Assembly (NCBI RefSeq): GCF_001487145.1
Contig: NZ_LN913016.1
Coordinates: forward strand, 1,178,001 to 1,242,000
Length of the DNA stretch: 64,000 bases
Direction: 5' to 3'
Source of the DNA: Anaerococcus rubeinfantis
Lineage (GTDB): Bacteria > Bacillota > Clostridia > Tissierellales > Peptoniphilaceae
Below, piece after piece: positions 16,786 through 26,027 of this stretch (within the stretch, counting starts at the first letter, position 1; every line of letters starts with the position of its first letter). The notes under the pieces are model-generated. The model did no database searches, was not told the DNA's origin, and saw only the letters and a program-made list of their open reading frames with translations. Both the position numbers and the translations under genes were made by a program.

Positions 16786-18573
16786 TTAATTTTCAAATTC
16801 TTTTATTTTACCAATAAAAAATTTTCCATATTGGCTTAATTTCTTTTCCCCTACTCCCTTAATTCTTAAAAAATCTTCTTCATTTTTTGGCTTAAGTCTT
16901 GCCATGTCAATCAAAGATGCATCTGAGAAGACTATAAATGGTGGAATATTTCTTTTTTTAGAAATTTCTAATCTTAATTTTTTCAAATTATTGAATAAAT
17001 CTTTATCATAATTAGAATTCCCACTAAATTTTTCAATTTTTTCTTTAATATTATCTTCTTTTAGATCCCTGATGAAAACTTTCTTATTTTTAAACAAAAC
17101 TTCCTTTGATTTTTCATTTAATTTTAAAATTGGGTATTTTAGGCCGGAAACTTTTATATAACCATCAGCAACCAAGACTCCAATCAAATCTTTTATATAT
17201 TTTGCATTATTTTCTTTCATAATTCCAAAAGTTGAAACAGCCTTTAAATTTTTTTCTCTAGAATTTTTATTATTTGATCCTTTCAAGCAATCAACGATTG
17301 TAGAAGTTCCATATCTTTGATCAAGTCTATAAATACAAGATAAAATTTTTTGACTATCAATACTTGCATCGATTTTTTCGTAATCATCTATACAATTTGA
17401 ACAATTATCACATTTTTCTTTTGTTTCTTGACCAAAATATTCCAAAATAAAGCCCCTCAAACATTTATTTGTATTCACATAATTTATTATTGTTTGAAGT
17501 TTTTCAAGTTTTACCAATTGATAAGCCCTATTAGGAGATTGGGAAATCAGATATTTATTTATAACTATATCTTGGGTTGAATAAAGTAAAATTGCATCAG
17601 ATTTTTCTCCATCTCTTCCGGCTCTCCCTGCCTCTTGGTAATAAGATTCCATATCTTTTGGCATATTCATATGAATTACATATCTCACATCAGACTTATC
17701 AATTCCCATTCCAAAAGCATTTGTAGCAACAATTATATTTTTTCTGTCATAAATAAAATCTTCCTGATTTTTCTTTTTAACCTTATCGCTAAGACCTGCA
17801 TGATAAAAAGTTACATTAAAAGATAATTTTTTCAAATATCTATAGCAAACCTCAACTTTTTTTCTTGTTGAAGCATAAATTATTCCTGATAAATCTTTTT
17901 TATCTTTTAAATAAGATGAAATAAAGTCCATTTTGTCCTTAGGTTTTCTAACTTCAAATAATAAATTTTCCCTGTCAAAACCTGTAACTTTTACAAAAGG
18001 ATCAGATAATTTTAAATTTTTTATTATATCTTCCCTTACTGCCTTGGTTGCTGTAGCTGTAAAGGCTGCAATTTGAATTTTTTTATCAAAAAAATCATAA
18101 ATTTGTGGAATAAGTTTATAAGATGGCCTAAAATCATGACCCCATTGGGAAATACAATGAGCTTCATCAACGGCTACAAAAGAAATATTTACTTCCTTAA
18201 TAAAATCAATAAAAAATTCATTTTCGAGTCTTTCTGGTGAAATATATAAAATTTTAATTTCATTTCTTTTGATTTTTCTTAAAGTTTCCGTGTAAGCTTT
18301 AATATCTTGGCTGGAATTAATAAATTCAGCCCTAATCCCATTTTCTTTTAAAGAATCTACTTGGTCTTTCATAAGAGAAATTAAGGGAGAAATCACTAGA
18401 CAAATTCCATCAAGCATTAAAGCCGGGAGTTGATAGCAAATTGATTTTCCCCCACCAGTTGGCAAAACTCCAAGCGTGTCTTTTCCATTAATAATATTTT
18501 CAATTAATTCTTCTTGACCTTTTCTAAAAGAATCAAAACCAAAATATTTTTTCAAACTTTTTAAAGTATCCAT
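16786..18573 (-). CDS. recQ: ATP-dependent DNA helicase RecQ
   Basis: 3'-5' helicase for recombination and fork repair. 595 residues. Helicase motif I LPTGGGKS (about 37-44), motif II VDEAHCISQWGHDFRP, TATA-type motif III, and motif VI QEAGRAGRDGE. The RecQ zinc site is visible as CLRGF..YF then CDNCSNC, followed by a winged-helix (RQC) region. A C-terminal HRDC domain (LRLEISKKRNIPPFIVFSD...) ends with the helix-hairpin-like FLRIKGVGEKKLSQYG. All domains are present. It converges on asnA and is followed downstream by element A. Confidence 0.95.
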   Translation of the reverse strand: MDTLKSLKKYFGFDSFRKGQEELIENIINGKDTLGVLPTGGGKSICYQLPALMLDGICLVISPLISLMKDQVDSLKENGIRAEFINSSQDIKAYTETLRKIKRNEIKILYISPERLENEFFIDFIKEVNISFVAVDEAHCISQWGHDFRPSYKLIPQIYDFFDKKIQIAAFTATATKAVREDIIKNLKLSDPFVKVTGFDRENLLFEVRKPKDKMDFISSYLKDKKDLSGIIYASTRKKVEVCYRYLKKLSFNVTFYHAGLSDKVKKKNQEDFIYDRKNIIVATNAFGMGIDKSDVRYVIHMNMPKDMESYYQEAGRAGRDGEKSDAILLYSTQDIVINKYLISQSPNRAYQLVKLEKLQTIINYVNTNKCLRGFILEYFGQETKEKCDNCSNCIDDYEKIDASIDSQKILSCIYRLDQRYGTSTIVDCLKGSNNKNSREKNLKAVSTFGIMKENNAKYIKDLIGVLVADGYIKVSGLKYPILKLNEKSKEVLFKNKKVFIRDLKEDNIKEKIEKFSGNSNYDKDLFNNLKKLRLEISKKRNIPPFIVFSDASLIDMARLKPKNEEDFLRIKGVGEKKLSQYGKFFIGKIKEFEN

Positions 18574-18590
18574 GTCCCACCTTTTTTCTA

Positions 18591-18623
18591 AAAAAAATAA
18601 TTAAGCTTAAAAACTTAATTATT
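18591..18623 (-). terminator. Intrinsic terminator overlapping the DUF4097 gene stop
   Basis: Minus strand: stem AATAATTAAG/CTTAATTATT with an 8-base loop and a U7 tail. The stem contains the last codons of the gene. Confidence 0.75.
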
Positions 18624-19601
18624 TTCTTCATTCGTATTAATATTGTCTTCATTTGAATCAGAATTTTCATTTGAATCTGGACTAGAAACATTGATAAATT
18701 CCTCTTCCTTTATTGCATTTTCATCACTTTGATTAAATAAAATATCTCCAACATTTGTTCTAAGATCAAGTGATTTCTTTTTATTTTTTCCGCTTGTATA
18801 ACCATCGAGAATATTCCTATAAGAAACATTTCCCAAAACAAAATTTCCTACATCCAACCTTGCATTAATATTAAAAGATTTTATAGGGTCTTTTGTTTTT
18901 ATTACTATGTCTCCATTTTGACTTTGCATTTTTTCATCTGCTTGAAGCTTTGTATCTGTTACAATAATATTTCCTGTTTTTGTATTTAAATCAGAATTTT
19001 TAAGCTCAGATTTTTTTATGAGAATAGATCCAGCATTATTTGCTACAGATCCAGAAATTTTAGAATTTTCAAAACTTACATTTCCACTTTCCAAATCAAA
19101 ATCTACATCATCTGAAATTAGGTTTGTAACTTTTACATCGCCCGCTCCAAGTTTTAATTTTATACTGTCAATCTTCTTATTTTTTGGCAAAAATATCCTT
19201 ACAATTTGAATTTTATTTTTCATGTAAAGTTCTTTTCCCTTTATATCCGAAGATAATTTCAAATTCCCATCTTTATATTTACTCTTTACTTCATAGGAAT
19301 AGTCATCTTTATAAAGATTTGTATATTCCACATAAGGATTTGTAGAAGACTCTTGAATTCTTACATCGCAAGTTTTTAAATCTAAATTTATAGTTTTTAA
19401 ATCATCAAGGTCAACTCTCATAATCTTTGAAGAATTATAAGAATTTTCATTAATTTCCTTGGATGACTTACCTTCTTTATTAGCAAAATCAATATTTCTT
19501 GATAAAAAGAAAATCAAAACCAAAACAATTATGGCAAAAAATCCTATAGCTATCTGCTTTTTATCAAGTTTAAAGCTATTATTTTTTTTATTTTTACTCA
19601 T
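18615..19601 (-). CDS. Membrane-anchored DUF4097-type beta-solenoid protein
   Basis: 328 residues. A basic N-terminus leads into one membrane segment (about 15-33), so the rest is extracytoplasmic. From about residue 55 to 290 the sequence shows the short repeating beta strands of DUF4097 (putative adhesin-like) proteins, for example LESGNVSFENSKISGSV, NAGSILIKKSEL and TKTGNIIVTDTKL. The C-terminus is an acidic Ser/Asn/Glu tail of about 30 residues. The family is often linked to envelope stress modules, but no PspC or anti-sigma gene is adjacent here. It is the last gene after truA (21-base gap). Function unknown. Confidence 0.75.
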   Translation of the reverse strand: MSKNKKNNSFKLDKKQIAIGFFAIIVLVLIFFLSRNIDFANKEGKSSKEINENSYNSSKIMRVDLDDLKTINLDLKTCDVRIQESSTNPYVEYTNLYKDDYSYEVKSKYKDGNLKLSSDIKGKELYMKNKIQIVRIFLPKNKKIDSIKLKLGAGDVKVTNLISDDVDFDLESGNVSFENSKISGSVANNAGSILIKKSELKNSDLNTKTGNIIVTDTKLQADEKMQSQNGDIVIKTKDPIKSFNINARLDVGNFVLGNVSYRNILDGYTSGKNKKKSLDLRTNVGDILFNQSDENAIKEEEFINVSSPDSNENSDSNEDNINTNEENN

Positions 19602-19622
19602 TTAACTCTCCCATAATAATAA

Positions 19623-20381
19623 CTAACTTTTTAAATTGCTATAGTCAATACTTTCAAGATATAGCCCCCCAGCCTTTAAAGTTGGATTAGCTCTTTTCGT
19701 ATTATTTTCATTAAAATAATATTTAAACTCTTCAAGGCTAATTTTTCCACGACTTAGCTCAATCAATGAGCCTGCCATAATTCTAACTTGATTATGTAGA
19801 AAACTTTCAGCCTTAAAATATAAATATAAGTTATTTTCATTCAAAACAAAGTAGCAATCATCAATTTTTCTTATAGTATTAATTATATCATTTTTTTCAC
19901 TGAGCATAAAGGCTCTAAAATCATGCTCGCCTTTTAAAATATCCATTCCTTTTTGAAGCTTTTCAAAATCAAGTTTATAAGTTACATGTTCCATATAATT
20001 TCTATAAATTGGATGAAGAATTTTTTCCAAGGAAATCACATATTTATAGGTTTTTGTTTTGACAGAAAATCTTGCATGAAAATTTTTATCAACTTTTTTT
20101 GAAGATAAAGCCAAAATATCATCCGGCAAAAATTTTTTAAGATGAAAATGAAATTTATCAGCCCTAATATTTTTTGCAGTCAAAAAATTTATATACATTT
20201 CATTTGCATGGACTCCACTGTCAGTTCTTCCGCTTGCAATAATCCTATTTTCTTCACCGGTAACTTTTCTAATAGCATTTTCTAATTCTTTTTGAACAGT
20301 TCTTCTATCATTTTGAATTTGAAATCCCTCAAATAAAGATCCATCATACTGGATCTTTAGTAAAATATTTTGAATTGTCAT
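19623..20381 (-). CDS. truA: tRNA pseudouridine(38-40) synthase TruA
   Basis: Isomerises uridines 38-40 of the tRNA anticodon stem. 252 residues, with the catalytic Asp54 in GRTDSGVHA and the later YRNYMEHVTY and FLHNQVRIMAGSL segments of TruA. It overlaps ecfT by 4 bases, in the widely conserved ecfA1-ecfA2-ecfT-truA order. Confidence 0.96.
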   Translation of the reverse strand: MTIQNILLKIQYDGSLFEGFQIQNDRRTVQKELENAIRKVTGEENRIIASGRTDSGVHANEMYINFLTAKNIRADKFHFHLKKFLPDDILALSSKKVDKNFHARFSVKTKTYKYVISLEKILHPIYRNYMEHVTYKLDFEKLQKGMDILKGEHDFRAFMLSEKNDIINTIRKIDDCYFVLNENNLYLYFKAESFLHNQVRIMAGSLIELSRGKISLEEFKYYFNENNTKRANPTLKAGGLYLESIDYSNLKS

Positions 20382-21172
20382 ATGAAAAAATTAAAAATAA
20401 CTACAGCACAAAATAAAATAAAAAGAATCAAAACTATATAATCAATTTTTGTCATTTTTATTTCATTAAGCCTCGTTCTTTCCCTACCAATCCTATAAAG
20501 TCTTGCCTCCATTGCTGTTGCAAGGTCATCACTTCTTTTAAAAGAATTTATAAAAAGTGGAACTAATAGGGGTATCATATTTTTCGCTCTATTAATTATA
20601 TTTCCAGATTCAAAATCTGCTCCCCTTGCCATTTGAGCCATTTTAATTCTTTGGGCTTCTTCAAAAAGAGTAGGAATAAATCTTAAAGAAATTGAAACCA
20701 TCATAGCAAGCTCTCCCGCAGGAAAACCAAATCTTTTTAAAGGAGAAAATAATTTTTCCAATCCATCTGTAAGCTCCATTGGAGAAGTTGTAAAAGTTAA
20801 AACTGAAGTTGAAACAACTATCATAATAATTCTTACAAACATAAAAATAGTTTTATAAAGTCCCTCATAGGTTGCTGTTAGTGAAAAAATAGTAAAAAGT
20901 GTTTTTCCACTTGTTGTAAATAAATTTATAAGTCCAGTTATAAGTAAAATCCATATTAATGGTTTTATACTTCTAATTAATGATTTTACAGGAATTTTTC
21001 CTACACTTATCATAACAACTAATAAAATTACAAAGGGAATATATCCTACAAAAGTTTGAACAAAAAATATGGTAATTATAAAAAGTAAGGATGCAATTAA
21101 TTTTACTCTTGGATCTAATTTGTGAATAAAGGTATCGTATGGTAAATATTGACCTATAGCTATATTATTCAT
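20378..21172 (-). CDS. ecfT: ECF transporter transmembrane subunit EcfT
   Basis: Scaffold membrane protein of a shared (group II) energy-coupling factor vitamin importer. 264 residues, with about six hydrophobic segments. The cytoplasmic coupling helices carry the Ala-Arg-type motifs MARGADFES and MEARLYRIGRERT that bind the two ATPases. It overlaps ecfA2 upstream by 8 bases and truA downstream by 4. Substrate-binding S components are not in this window. Confidence 0.95.
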   Translation of the reverse strand: MNNIAIGQYLPYDTFIHKLDPRVKLIASLLFIITIFFVQTFVGYIPFVILLVVMISVGKIPVKSLIRSIKPLIWILLITGLINLFTTSGKTLFTIFSLTATYEGLYKTIFMFVRIIMIVVSTSVLTFTTSPMELTDGLEKLFSPLKRFGFPAGELAMMVSISLRFIPTLFEEAQRIKMAQMARGADFESGNIINRAKNMIPLLVPLFINSFKRSDDLATAMEARLYRIGRERTRLNEIKMTKIDYIVLILFILFCAVVIFNFFI

Positions 21173-22022
21173 TCTTAGCCTCCAAATATTTTTTTAATTC
21201 AACAACAGCATCTTCTACCGTATAAATATCATCTCTAACATCTTCGCCTTTTTCTTTTAAAGCTTTCATAAATTTTGTAACTTGTGGAATATCAAGCCCA
21301 ATTGATAATAAATCTGTTTTTGTAAAGGTATCATAAGTTGACTTATCGGAAAAAACTTCTCCCTTGTTCATAACAATAACCCTATCAACATATTTTGCCA
21401 CATCTTCCATAGAATGGGAAACTAAAACGATAGTAAGTTCTGGATCATTATTATAAAGTTTTAAAATTTCTCCAAAAATATCATCTCTGCCTTTTGGATC
21501 AAGTCCAGCTGTAAGCTCATCTAAAACCAAAACTTTTGGATTCATAGAAATAATTCCACAAACTGCCACCCTTCTTTGTTGGCCACCTGATAATTCGAAA
21601 GGAGATTTTTCACCTATCTTTTCATAATCAAGACCAACAGCTTCCATAGAATTTTTTACTCTTTTTTGAATTTCTTCATCATCAAGTCCCATATTTTTTG
21701 GACCAAAGGCTATATCTTTTGCAACAGTTTCTTCAAACAATTGATTTTCTGGATATTGAAAAACAAGCCCCACTTTAAATCTGATATCTCTTCTAGTTTT
21801 TCTATCTTTTGTATTTACTCCATCTACAAAAACATCTCCATTTGTAGGAATCAATAATCCATTTAAAAGTTGGACTAGGGTCGATTTTCCTGATCCTGTT
21901 TGACCAATCAAACCAATTATTTCGTGCTTATTAATCTCTAAATTAATATTTTTTAGAGCATAGTTTTCTTCTTCGCTGTCTTCATTATATATATAATCAA
22001 CATTTTTTAGTTCAATTTTCAT
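21165..22022 (-). CDS. ecfA2: ECF transporter ATPase EcfA2
   Basis: One of the two ATPases of the shared ECF module, 285 residues. Walker A GQTGSGKST (about 40-48), signature ELSGGQQRRV, Walker B VLVLDELTAGLDP (Leu in place of Pro after the catalytic Glu, as is common in EcfA2) and the switch His in VSHSMEDV. It overlaps ecfA1 by 4 bases and ecfT by 8 bases. Confidence 0.94.
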   Translation of the reverse strand: MKIELKNVDYIYNEDSEEENYALKNINLEINKHEIIGLIGQTGSGKSTLVQLLNGLLIPTNGDVFVDGVNTKDRKTRRDIRFKVGLVFQYPENQLFEETVAKDIAFGPKNMGLDDEEIQKRVKNSMEAVGLDYEKIGEKSPFELSGGQQRRVAVCGIISMNPKVLVLDELTAGLDPKGRDDIFGEILKLYNNDPELTIVLVSHSMEDVAKYVDRVIVMNKGEVFSDKSTYDTFTKTDLLSIGLDIPQVTKFMKALKEKGEDVRDDIYTVEDAVVELKKYLEAKNE

Positions 22023-22849
22023 ACTAGCTCCAAAAATTCTTCTATATTTAAAGGTAATTTTTCAAAATTATAACCTTCTTTTTCAAGTTCATAGGCAATT
22101 TCTGTAACTTGAGGAACTGTAAGACCTAAATCTTTCATTTCTTTTACCTTTGAAAAAACTTCTCTAGCACTTCCTTCAAGAGCCTTTTCTCCCTTATTTA
22201 AAACAATTATCCTATCAGCAAGGGCAGCTTCTTCCATATAATGAGTTATGTGAACGACTGTCTTCTTATATTTTTTATTTAGAGTTTGAATTATATCCAT
22301 AACATCATTTCTTCCTTGAGGATCAAGCATGGCTGTTGGTTCATCAAAAATAATACAATCTGAAAGCATAGCTATAACTCCTGCAATAGAAACTCTTTGT
22401 TTTTGTCCACCTGAAAGAGCAGAAGGAGATCTTTTTTTATAATCTTCCATACCGACAAGTTTTATCGCCTCATCTACCCTTTCTCTAAGCTCTGGGTTTT
22501 TAACTTGTAAATTTTCTGGACCAAAGGCAACTTCATTTTCAACAGTAGTTGCAACCATTTGGTTATCAGGATTTTGAAAAACCATTGAACATTTTTCTCT
22601 TATATCCCAAATTTTTTTCTCATCCTTTGTATTCATTCCACAAATTAAGATATCTCCTTTTGTAGGAAATATTTGACCATTTAAAAGTTTTGCAAGAGTA
22701 GATTTTCCAGAACCATTATGGCCCAAAATCGCCACAAATTCTCCTTCTTTAATAGACAAATTTAAATTATTTAAAGCTTTCGTGTATTTAATTTCATTTT
22801 CTTCTGAATTATCTTTATAAGAAAAATTTAAATTTTCAATTTTAATCAA
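22019..22849 (-). CDS. ecfA1: ECF transporter ATPase EcfA1
   Basis: Partner ATPase, 276 residues: Walker A GHNGSGKST, signature ALSGGQKQRVSIAG, Walker B CIIFDEPTAMLDP and switch His in ITHYMEEA. It is the first gene of the ecfA1-ecfA2-ecfT-truA operon. In many Firmicutes rplQ precedes this operon, but here an L,D-transpeptidase gene and its terminator lie upstream, so the operon has been separated from the ribosomal cluster. Confidence 0.94.
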   Translation of the reverse strand: MIKIENLNFSYKDNSEENEIKYTKALNNLNLSIKEGEFVAILGHNGSGKSTLAKLLNGQIFPTKGDILICGMNTKDEKKIWDIREKCSMVFQNPDNQMVATTVENEVAFGPENLQVKNPELRERVDEAIKLVGMEDYKKRSPSALSGGQKQRVSIAGVIAMLSDCIIFDEPTAMLDPQGRNDVMDIIQTLNKKYKKTVVHITHYMEEAALADRIIVLNKGEKALEGSAREVFSKVKEMKDLGLTVPQVTEIAYELEKEGYNFEKLPLNIEEFLELV

Positions 22850-22876
22850 TTTTTCTTCCTTTCAATTAGTAAATAT

Positions 22877-22914
22877 AAAAAGTGACTATCTAAAAATAGA
22901 TAGCACTTTTAAAA
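22877..22914 (-). terminator. Intrinsic terminator after the L,D-transpeptidase gene
   Basis: Minus strand: AAAGTGCTATCTA loop TAGATAGTCACTTT with one mismatch, then U5. It closes the upstream gene before the ecf operon. Confidence 0.85.
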
Positions 22915-22915
22915 A

Positions 22916-24334
22916 TTAATATAACATGTTTGGTGAGTTGCTTGTTGATGATTCATATACAACAACTGGAGTATTGTATTTAACCATTTCAAATAGTTTG
23001 CTGATTTGATCTGGCGGCATATTTATGCACCCATTTGAACCCGAATACTTATAATAAGATCCACCGAAAGCTCTTCTCCATCCAGCATCGTGGAGACCTT
23101 CTCCATCCCATCCTATTGGCATCCAATATTTTACTGGAACTGAATACTTACTTCCATCAAAGTTATTTCCCTTTAATTTTTTGTTTGTTTCTTTTGAAAG
23201 AATTGAACCTACACCCACATTTGTAAATCCTTTTTGAGAAACATCTCCAGTAACTACAGGTGTAGAAAGTAAAAGCTCACCATTTTGATAATACCATAAT
23301 TGTTGTCTTGAAATATCAATTTCAACATAGGTATCTTTCAAATCAGAACCATCATCATATCTTTCAAGGCCTTCTCTTTCATAAACAGGGTCTATATTTG
23401 CTGATTTTTTTTGGTCAAAAGATTTTAAAACGGAATTAATAGTTTCTTCTTGATTTATAATAAAACCATATACTCCAGGATTTACTGTAATTTCTCCAAG
23501 ATCGGTCGCATTAAATTTCCTATTTTTACCGTAGGTGTTTGTTTCTTCCGCCATTTTTGAAACATATTCGGCAAGTTTATCATATTTCAAGCTTAACTTT
23601 TTATCTTTATATTCAAGCATATCTGCCAAAGTTTGACCTTCAATTTTATAATCAAAACCATTGATATTAAATTTGTAAGATAATTTTAAAGCATCATTTG
23701 CTTCTTTTAAGGCTTTTTGTAAATTTTCATCTTTGGCATATACTTTTGGACGTTCATAAAATGACTCATCCATTTTTATATCAGCATTTCTAGTTTTAAT
23801 TGCAGAAACTAAAGCTTCTTTTAATTTATTATATTTTACTTTATTTCCTTCAACTTCTTCATCAATTTTAAATTCTTTTCCATCAAATTCTAATTTTGCA
23901 TCTTTAGGTTCAACAAGCTTATTCATAAAGCTTGAATTTTTTAAAATATTATCAAGTTTATCTTCATCAAAATTTACCTTATAATCAAAATCAAAATTTT
24001 CTTTTGTCAAAAAACTTATTGGCCATTTTAATGGATTTTGATCAAGACTTGCTCCTTTTGGGATATTTGCCTTGTAATCAACATCTTTTGAATTAAATGA
24101 TAATTCTTTATCGTCTAGCCCTTTAATTTTTATATCAAAATCTCCAACACTATCGCCAATTACTGATTCTTTTGGAGCAAATGATACATTTTTTCCATTA
24201 ACATGGGTATTTGGTAAACACACAAAAGAAAATAAAACTGTTCCTATTATATATATCCCTACTACAATTCCACCGATTGTAAACAATACTTTATTTGAAT
24301 TTCTATTTGTTTCATTATTATTAATAATAAACAC
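22916..24334 (-). CDS. L,D-transpeptidase (YkuD) with peptidoglycan-binding domain
   Basis: Cell-wall cross-linking enzyme forming 3-3 bonds. About 470 residues: one N-terminal membrane segment (about 19-41), an extended extracytoplasmic region with a PG_binding_4-like repeat (about 200-310), and a C-terminal YkuD domain (about 345-460). The catalytic Cys (about 436) lies in SGSNGCINMP; the family usually has SHGC, so Asn replaces the His next to the Gly-Cys pair. The start is odd. The first in-frame GTG (24332-24334) overlaps the last base of the ribosome site AGGAGG (24334-24339). No ATG, GTG or TTG lies in frame at normal spacing, but two in-frame ATT codons do (24326-24328 and 24323-24325). 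Translation may begin at ATT. Confidence 0.88.
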   Translation of the reverse strand: MFIINNNETNRNSNKVLFTIGGIVVGIYIIGTVLFSFVCLPNTHVNGKNVSFAPKESVIGDSVGDFDIKIKGLDDKELSFNSKDVDYKANIPKGASLDQNPLKWPISFLTKENFDFDYKVNFDEDKLDNILKNSSFMNKLVEPKDAKLEFDGKEFKIDEEVEGNKVKYNKLKEALVSAIKTRNADIKMDESFYERPKVYAKDENLQKALKEANDALKLSYKFNINGFDYKIEGQTLADMLEYKDKKLSLKYDKLAEYVSKMAEETNTYGKNRKFNATDLGEITVNPGVYGFIINQEETINSVLKSFDQKKSANIDPVYEREGLERYDDGSDLKDTYVEIDISRQQLWYYQNGELLLSTPVVTGDVSQKGFTNVGVGSILSKETNKKLKGNNFDGSKYSVPVKYWMPIGWDGEGLHDAGWRRAFGGSYYKYSGSNGCINMPPDQISKLFEMVKYNTPVVVYESSTSNSPNMLY

Positions 24335-24362
24335 CTCCTAATAGCTGTAATTATAGTACCAC

Positions 24363-25505
24363 TTAAATCTTAACTTTTCTATCTTTTTTTGGTCTTTTAC
24401 CAAAATATTGGTAGAGGTCAACTTTTTGTCCTCCGTTATATAATTTTCTCTTTTTTGATAGCTTTCTTTTTATATTTTTATCAATTTTTTCGTCGGATGA
24501 AATTATAAACATTGACCAAGTATCTAATTTTTTAAATTTATCATCAATCATTTTTGAAATTTTTTCCTTATCAAATTTTGACAATCTTTCACCATATGGT
24601 GGATTTGATATAAAAATTCCAAAATTATCCTTTAAATTTATTTCCCTAAAATTTTTGTTTAGAAAAGTAATATCTTCATATACTCCAGCATTTAAAGCAT
24701 TATTTTTGGCAAGATCAATTGCATTTTTTGATAGGTCTGAGCCTAAGATATTTAACTTTTTATTATAATCGATTTTTTCGTAGGCTTCTTTTTTTATTTT
24801 TTCAAATCTTTTTTTATCGTAAAATTTAAAAGATGTAAAATCAAAATCCCTATCAAGACCTGGGGCAATATTTCTTTCTTTTCTTGCAGCTTCAATCAAA
24901 ATAGTTCCTGATCCACAAAAACCATCAAACAAAAACCTATCATCTTTATAAAAAGATAAATCTATAAGAGCCGCCGCCAAATTTTCTCTTAAAGGAGCTT
25001 TTACACTTCCTTCTCTGTATCCTCTTTTGTGAAGACCATCTCCCGATGTGTCAAGGCAAACTGAAACCATATCCTTTTCAATCATAACTTCAATTTGAAC
25101 TCGAGGTCCTGTTTTTTTGAATGTCGAAATTTTATATTTTCTTTTTAAAGAATCTACAATTGCTTTCTCACTTATTGATTGGATTGAAGGAATAGAAAAT
25201 AATTTTGATTTGTAAGTCCTGGCATTTACAATAAAATTATCATCAATTGATAAGAAATCAAACCAATCTATTTTATTTATATTTTCAAATAATTCTTCAA
25301 AACTTTTAGCCTCAAATGATGCAATTTCTAAAAATACCCTATCAGCTTCTCTTAAATTTAAATTTAAATAAGAGATATCATCTAAATTTCCATTTAAAAT
25401 TATTTTCCCATTTAAAACTTCGAAATCTTTATAATTTTCTTCTTGTAATTGTCTTTTTATTAAGCTTTCTAAACCAAAGCTTGTTGTAATAATAATTTTT
25501 TCCAT
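24363..25505 (-). CDS. THUMP-domain 23S rRNA guanine-N2 methyltransferase (RlmL/YpsC type)
   Basis: SAM-dependent methyltransferase, 380 residues. An N-terminal ferredoxin-like plus THUMP RNA-binding region (about 1-155) is followed by a Rossmann domain with DGFCGSGTILIEAA (SAM loop, about 198-211), LGSDLSKNAI and the catalytic SNPPYGERL. It has the RlmL N-terminal half only, as in B. subtilis YpsC, without the fused RlmK domain. It is 28 bases upstream of the L,D-transpeptidase gene on the same strand. The exact target base is inferred from the family. Confidence 0.88.
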   Translation of the reverse strand: MEKIIITTSFGLESLIKRQLQEENYKDFEVLNGKIILNGNLDDISYLNLNLREADRVFLEIASFEAKSFEELFENINKIDWFDFLSIDDNFIVNARTYKSKLFSIPSIQSISEKAIVDSLKRKYKISTFKKTGPRVQIEVMIEKDMVSVCLDTSGDGLHKRGYREGSVKAPLRENLAAALIDLSFYKDDRFLFDGFCGSGTILIEAARKERNIAPGLDRDFDFTSFKFYDKKRFEKIKKEAYEKIDYNKKLNILGSDLSKNAIDLAKNNALNAGVYEDITFLNKNFREINLKDNFGIFISNPPYGERLSKFDKEKISKMIDDKFKKLDTWSMFIISSDEKIDKNIKRKLSKKRKLYNGGQKVDLYQYFGKRPKKDRKVKI

Positions 25506-25615
25506 AACAATTATATTATAACAAATTTGAAGTCTTAAAAAAACTTTTATATTTTTGTTATTTTTTTTTGCCTATGGGTATCAAATAAATGTAGATAAAA
25601 AATTAGGAGGATTTT

Positions 25616-25975
25616 ATGTTATTAACACAAACTGTTCAATCAGGCGATTGGAAAAATGAAAAACACGTACCAGAATTAGAATATAAAGAACTTGGCGAAG
25701 GAAAATATGAAGTTTCTGCTTTTGTAGGAAAAGAAATTGCTCACCCAAATACTTTAGAACACCACATTGCTTGGATTAAAGTTTTCTTTATACCAGAAGG
25801 TGAAAAATTACCTGTAGAAATTGCAAATTATAATTTCTCAGCTCACGGTGAAAGTGAAATTTATACAACTCCAAAAGCTGTTGGTGAATTTAAATCTGAC
25901 AAAAAAGGTACTTTATTTGCATTAAGCTATTGCAATATCCATGGCCTTTGGGAAAATTCTTTAGAAATTAAATAA
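25616..25975 (+). CDS. Superoxide reductase, class II (neelaredoxin/desulfoferrodoxin core)
   Basis: Reduces superoxide to hydrogen peroxide without making O2, a hallmark of anaerobes. 119 residues, single domain, without the N-terminal rubredoxin-like desulforedoxin domain. Iron site: E15-K16-H17 in EKHVPE (Lys/Glu assist catalysis), H43, H49, C106 and H109 (YCNIHG). The Fe(His)4Cys set is complete. It is a single gene with ribosome site TTAGGAGG. It fits with the flavodiiron proteins as oxygen defence; the electron donor is probably rubredoxin, but no intact rubredoxin gene is in this window. Confidence 0.95.
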   Translation: MLLTQTVQSGDWKNEKHVPELEYKELGEGKYEVSAFVGKEIAHPNTLEHHIAWIKVFFIPEGEKLPVEIANYNFSAHGESEIYTTPKAVGEFKSDKKGTLFALSYCNIHGLWENSLEIK

Positions 25976-25995
25976 GATTAAAAATTTTCATTTAA

Positions 25996-26020
25996 AAAGA
26001 CGAGAAAATTCTCGTCTTTT
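25996..26020. terminator. Bidirectional terminator between SOR and DegV genes
   Basis: AAAGACGAG AAAATT CTCGTCTTT: a 9-bp stem with A and T tracts on its two sides, serving both converging genes. Confidence 0.9.
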
Positions 26021-26027
26021 TTATTTA

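Noticed and set aside
25505-25616. PerR-type box upstream of the superoxide reductase
   Set aside because: Only the right half ATTATAA matches; the left half does not, and such halves are common in this AT-rich DNA.
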